A stretch of DNA of 64,000 nucleotides, from positions 1,240,001-1,304,000 of the forward strand of contig MOWL01000002.1 in assembly GCA_002110485.1 (NCBI GenBank). Direction: 5' to 3'. The DNA is from Emergomyces orientalis. Its lineage: Eukaryota > Ascomycota > Eurotiomycetes > Onygenales > Ajellomycetaceae. The position numbers were made by a program, and so were the translations under genes. Every line of letters begins with the position of its first letter. Within the stretch, counting starts at the first letter, position 1. Of the stretch, positions 59,301 to 64,000 are shown in pieces. The notes under the pieces are model-generated. The model saw nothing but the letters and a program-made list of their open reading frames with translations, did not search any database and had not been told where the DNA came from.

Positions 59301-60417
59301 GCCTAGGTGGGTCCTGTCTTGTTGGGGATCTGTTGCGGCGAAAAATGCGGGTTCGGGGCGAGCCTAGTTCGCCATCTTCAACATCGTCCGCTGAACTAGC
59401 GGAGGATCCAGACCTGGAAACCTGAGTGGCCTTTTTTGGAGAGAGAGGCTCTTTCTTTTTCCCCTCTTTTGCATCACCTGCAGGCTTTCGTTCACCAGAT
59501 GCTGGAGCTGTCTTTCGAACGGGCTTGGCTTTGATGCCAATTTTAATCTTTTGTTTTGGCTCAATAGCTGTGGGCGCAGGGATTGGCTGGTTCTCTTTGT
59601 CGGAGTCTGTAGCCATGTCAAGGAAAGTAACTTTCTTCCTTCGGGCAGTCGCCACTTTTGTTCGGGCCCTAGAGGCAGCTGACGAGGCAGTTAGAGAAGC
59701 AGCTGAAATATGGATTGTCTTGTTCGTTCCCTTATTTCCATCGTCTGCTGCCACTGTAGTCGCCTTCCTCGGTCGTCCTACTGGGGCTTTCTCACTGCTC
59801 TTAGTAGCTACAATTTTGCTCTTTCTCACGGTAGATGTAGCTTTTGGTCTTCCTGGCCTTTGCTTCGGCAGCTTTGCTTGTGCCAGCTCGTCATCGTCGT
59901 CATCGTCGTCATCATCGTTATCGTCGTTAGCATTCCCAGATTCGCCATGACCGTTTCCTTTAGGAACTTGGGCAGCCTTCCTTGTCCTCCAAGTCGAAGC
60001 TTTCGAGACAGAGGCTGTTTTACTTAAAGACGCCACTTTAGGCTTTGTTTTCACAGTTACAATGTCCATCTCGTCATCACTGGAATCACTATCAGCACCA
60101 CAAATATCTTGGGCTACTTCTTGCAGTTTCTTTCTTCCTCGTTTGACTGGCTGCTTTTTCAAGTCGACCCCGTCTATTTTCGATGTAGCATCGGCAGCCT
60201 TTCGCCTCAATGCTGGTGTGGCCGCTGTGGGGATATCAGCTGTCTTTGTTCTCGGCCTTCCTCTTGTTGGCGCGGTTGTTTTGTCGGCCGCCGTTGTCTC
60301 CTTTCGTAGTGCTGTACCTGGTATATCCGAAACCTCTGCATTTCGAGCGGCCCTCGCGCGAGTCATCCGTTTTGGAGGGCTGCCTGTGGAAGAAGCTGCT
60401 GCTGTTCTGGGAGCCAT
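56364..60417 (-). CDS. AT-hook and BRCT-domain nuclear protein
   Basis: Exons 60417-57071 and 57012-56364, intron 57070-57013 (GTATGT...CAACAG); 1331 residues. The start is the first true ATG (MAPRTAAASSTG). The N-terminal ~250 residues are very basic, with AT-hook-like cores: RGRPRTK, KRGRKK, RPGRPK and VGRPRK. An all-Asp run is encoded by a GTC/ATC microsatellite at 59889-59928. Many SP/TP sites (SPxK type) fill the long disordered middle. A single BRCT domain lies at about 1010-1130: LQGAVVFADVHTAEG, then MGARCVKSWSW, ITHVVFKDG, and, across the splice, VKCVGVGWVLDCERKGKWLD. After it, ~200 residues are disordered. It is probably a chromatin or DNA-damage-response protein (microcephalin-like BRCT arrangement), but no specific ortholog is certain. 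Confidence 0.85.
59889..59928. repeat. Trinucleotide repeat encoding an Asp run
   Basis: GTC/ATC repeats on the plus strand encode about ten consecutive Asp and Glu residues in the BRCT gene; likely length-variable. Confidence 0.85.
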
Positions 60418-61413
60418 AATTGGCAATATAATTACCGTGTGTTTAGGAAATGCGATCGTGATATATCGGTGGAAATTGGCAATGCCCTGGTAGTTTTCGC
60501 GACTGGTACCAAGAAGTTTGGTTCGGCAAGTTTGATGTTTGTCAAGCGGCAGACAATGGGTACCAGGTTTAAAGTGAAAAAAATTATAAAAATTAAAATT
60601 AAAATTAAAATAAACAAAGTAGAACCCCTAGTAGATATGGAACAGTATTAATGTCGAGCCATGTCAGGGTGGCTTATTTGTCACGGGTCTGGACGTTGAT
60701 GCTGGATGGACGAGAACATTGAAGGGTCAAGCAGCAGCTGAGGTTGCTTGTTGACGTCCTGGTTTGGTTGCCAGGGCAACAGCGCGGAGGTTAGAGCTAA
60801 AGTCCGGAATAGGTTTGGGCTTTTGAAATATATCACGTGATGTAACTGCCTCTGAATCACAACACGAGGAACATGCCGAGCTCGGTAGGAAATTTGCCTA
60901 GAATTTAATTCAGGGATGTGTACAGATCCGTACACTGAGAATGGAGTCTTCCATGATGATGTGGGCTGTTTATGGGTTACTATTTCTTTGAGTCCACTAT
61001 ACTATGGATTGTGCTGAGGATTGCCGGCCCAATGCCAGGGCTGCATGAAACCCCCCATTTAGCCAGTATGGTAGATAGAGTACGCACCAATCAGCAAAGC
61101 TTTCGACGGATATTCACGAAGTTAATGGATGCGAAAATTATTTAAAAAAAATAGCGGAAGACCTGTGGGCGGCATTCACAAAATAAATCTGTGCTATCAA
61201 TTTATTCAACATCATATTCGGAACATAGCCATACAGCGCTAATGAATTAAATAAATGCGATGCAGGCAGAATTTGATTTCAAAAATGTGGTCCATGTATA
61301 GTATAATAAAAGTGGATAGGGAAGAAGATAAATAACAAATATCATCAAAACAACAAAACTCTAAATAGGTATACCAAAAAGATCTGGGAAGATATAATAA
61401 AGTAGTTGTGCCG
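60418..61413. other. Spacer between the BRCT and phospholipase genes
   Basis: Promoter of the BRCT gene on the left, with an A-rich stretch of AAAATT-type repeats at 60586-60620, and 3' flank of the phospholipase on the right. No gene. Confidence 0.55.
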
Positions 61414-63506
61414 CTACGAGAGCAGCATCGTCGCCACCCAAACAGCAACAAGGGAAGTGGACGAATAAGGGACAATGCTTGACGCCATACTAGTGGTATT
61501 CAAGGGTTGGAGTATAATTTTGGGCTCGTACACTGAGGGAACAGTGCTATTAATCCTTCCATCCCAACAATAGGTATCAAAACATTTCCTGCAGGCCTCG
61601 GGAACTTGCGTGTTCGTGCGCTCAAAAGACCTGCTAAGCATTGCACAGCCAACGCAGGCGGGCCAATTCGCGTCAACAGTGCCGTTGCCCATAGTTGCAA
61701 CGTTATATCCGTTCTGGAGTATCGCATCACGCTCGCTGGCGGGATATTCCATTTGGAAAGTGGAAACGTTGGAAAAAGTTACATAGGGTGAATTGGGGAT
61801 GTAGACTATCAGTGGTGAAACGCCCGTCATGTTCGCACTATCACACCCGAAAAACGTAGGTTTCTTGTTAAGTCCCAGGTTTACGAAGGTGTTCACGTCA
61901 GGGATTGTTGGAAACACGGTGCCATTGGCAATGTCAGAGGTTATGCTACGCTCATAGGTTGCGACGAGGGCGGTGCCATTTGGCCAGTTGAATTCATTAT
62001 CGGCAGAAGAGTCCACGGCGAAGATGACATCGACATGTCGTTCTGGTTGAATCAGAGGATGGAGAGGGATATTTTGCAAATCCTCTCCACCATCTACGAG
62101 GTTGAGAGATCGTTCTTGTGCGAAAGGTGATGTATCGTTGGAGTAGTGGAAAAACGGATTGGGCTCGTACGCCGCAATATCATTATCGTTTTTGCTGATG
62201 CCCTCGAGAATAGCTTCGAATGCGTCCTTGATAAATTTAGGGATATCAACCCCGGCAATGTTCAATAAGAATTGATTAAAGAGAGACGATGATGTGCCCA
62301 TAATATATCCTGCGTTGTCAAATCCCCGCACGCACGATTCTGACCGGGGCAACGATCCTGCCTCGAATTTCGACCCGAGAAACTCCAACGGTATGAAGCC
62401 AAAGATAGTCGGGTCGAATGTGCCAAATTCCCAAGGATTAAACTCGAATACTGTAGCGTTTCCTCCAATGAACAGTTCCCCTGGGTTCCTCCCATCTGCA
62501 ACCAGGATGGGCAGCGGCATATTTCCGTCCTTAAAATTCTGGCCAAGCGAAATGGAGGACCATGTATAAGCTGGTCCGCCTTCGGGAGCATTGATGAGCT
62601 GGTATGATAAGGCGCGGCCCCTGGATACGGAAATTGCTCAGCTCGGTTTCCTAACACCAAGGAATTTGCTGGATAAGTGTCTCAAGCAAGGTGAAACTCA
62701 CCAATAATCTGTAAGTGAGACGTCAAATCCTGCGCCTTTCTTCCCTTCTACAGCGTCATATATTTTTTTGTAATAATCGAGAACATTGAGAATTTTGATA
62801 CCCTTTTCTGTTGGACCCTCGAGAATCGATTCGCTAAACTCCCACACCGACCCTTTTTCATCTGCCTTCAGTTCCGACACTGAAGTAAAATTGTTGATGT
62901 AAAGTGATCCGACAAGCCATCCACCGCCGCTCAGACCAGATAGATACGTGGCTGATTGCAACAGACCACCCAGTTGTCCGGGACTTGTGGAATTTTGCGT
63001 CCGGCTATCAAATGCTTGCAACACGCCGCCGCCATTCATGAGGGCTCTGTATCCACCGCCGGAAACCGCAATTCCAACATTGGGCAGCGCAGAAGTATTT
63101 TGGGCATTCCTTTCAATGTAAGATCGCGCATCGAAACCCTCAATGGTAACGTGGCCGAAGAAGTCCTTCATCGCATCGGTGGTCTTCTTTCTCCTTCCTT
63201 CTAACCATAACCTTTCATTTTGCGAAAGGGTTGCTGCGCTGCGAAGTGTCGGACGGCCGTTGCCGCAACTCACTTCCGCAGGGGTATACCCATCGGGGGC
63301 ATTAGGGAGGGCTCGCACTGATACATCTCGAATGGGTTCAAGAGCCACAGCAGCCGTCGGACCTGAGGATGCCGTTATTAGCCTTGTAATTGAATCGGAT
63401 ACGTCGGTGGGCGTTGCAATTGGCAATTGCAAACAATGCCCCGAAACTTACCTGAAAGCGTCCCTATAACGATGGTGGCGCAGAGCGCCGCCAAATCCGA
63501 TCTCAT
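61414..63506 (-). CDS. Lysophospholipase / phospholipase B, GPI-anchored type
   Basis: Exons 63506-63452, 63362-62702 and 62620-61414; 640 residues. Introns GTAAGT...CTCAG and GTGAGT...TCCAG. MRSDLAALCATIVIGTLSG is the signal peptide, split by intron 1. The catalytic core is that of fungal PLB (cPLA2-like patatin fold): VGIAVSGGGYRALMNGGG with its Arg near 124, the nucleophile elbow SGLSGGGW with Ser163, and the catalytic Asp in NLVDGGEDLQNIP (D415). Many N-x-S/T sites and about ten Cys follow, as in secreted PLB. The C-terminus ends in a Ser/Thr stretch and a hydrophobic tail (LVAVWVATMLLS), a GPI-attachment signal. It removes acyl chains from phospholipids and lysophospholipids at the cell surface; secreted PLBs are known virulence-related enzymes in pathogenic fungi. 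Confidence 0.93.
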
Positions 63507-64000
63507 CCTTGACTATGAGGGATGGATTAAAGTTAAAGAAAGACAAGAAGATCAATCGCAAGGCCAAGCCTCGAGAAAGAAGAAAGATATATATTTTATT
63601 AAAAACTACAAGGAACCCGAAACAGAAATCATAGTGCTACCGCCGTTCCTTATATACTCAAAAGTGTTTCCGCACAAAGCCCCATAAAATGGGACAAGGG
63701 GCAGTTCTTGTCCATAGATTAGTATCCTGCTAGTGCAAAACTAGATGGGGCCCTAGTCTCCACTATTTACGCAGCACAAGGTTTTGCGTATCAGCGACCA
63801 CCCTCCATCAAAGCAAAATCTACCAAAGCTGAGTCGGTTGGGCGTGAAATTCAAAACAAAGTTATGAACAAAGGTCAATACTAGAATACCAGCTTTCGGT
63901 CTCTCCGGGTAAAAGTTACCTTCAGGACATATGACGATGTCGACTTTCCAGCCCCAAATTACCTATCCACTCGTCGCTCCGCGGTTGGGTTCAGAGATTC
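63507..64000. other. Right-edge spacer
   Basis: Promoter region of the phospholipase gene and window end. An open frame at 63427-63687 overlaps the first exon on the opposite strand and is a shadow. Nothing else seen. Confidence 0.5.

Overview
The window is nuclear DNA of a filamentous ascomycete. Genes are interrupted by short GT-AG introns of about 54-190 nt, many with a CTAAC-type branch point, and are separated by AT-rich spacers of 0.3-3.3 kb without operons. The gene set (class II DAHP synthase, RIC8, a SnaD/PPC89-type spindle-pole protein, DUF7730-like protein, SRPK-like kinase relic) fits Pezizomycotina. The long AT-rich spacers and decayed kinase and ankyrin genes suggest Onygenales, perhaps Ajellomycetaceae; that placement is inference.

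Layout. 0-6 kb: TFB3/MAT1 subunit of TFIIH (+), then convergently a Cep57/PPC89-type spindle-pole protein (-). 6-11 kb: a gene-poor accessory stretch holding a PD-(D/E)XK-like family member broken by one in-frame stop and a mutated Ty3/gypsy reverse transcriptase relic. 11-24 kb: a fatty-acid-hydroxylase/sterol-desaturase family enzyme (+), a three-exon DUF7730-like protein (-), a single-span membrane protein (-) and a five-exon Ste6-like full ABC transporter (-). 24-27 kb: a sugar transporter (+). 27-30 kb: a decayed island with an SRPK-like kinase pseudogene and an ankyrin relic. 30-31 kb: a five-exon PBDC1-family gene (-). 31-36 kb: a 3.3 kb spacer, then a secreted protein built from near-identical 195 bp tandem repeats, whose reading frame continues beyond its stop codon. 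36-64 kb: a denser core segment with RIC8 (-), RIF1 (+), glucose-6-phosphate 1-epimerase (+), a small HhH protein (+), an MFS transporter (+), a HYPK-like UBA protein (-), class II DAHP synthase (+), an AT-hook/BRCT nuclear protein (-) and a GPI-type phospholipase B (-).

The genes do not form one pathway. Most are housekeeping: transcription, spindle pole, replication timing, G-protein signalling, shikimate entry, N-terminal acetylation control. I see no secondary-metabolite cluster, CRISPR array or convincing RNA gene. Most exon joins were worked out by hand from splice consensus, phase and family continuity, and the totals come out in frame. The most unusual items are the tandem-repeat secreted protein with its in-frame post-stop extension, the broken accessory genes, and two introns that are multiples of three without stops and so hide inside open reading frames.
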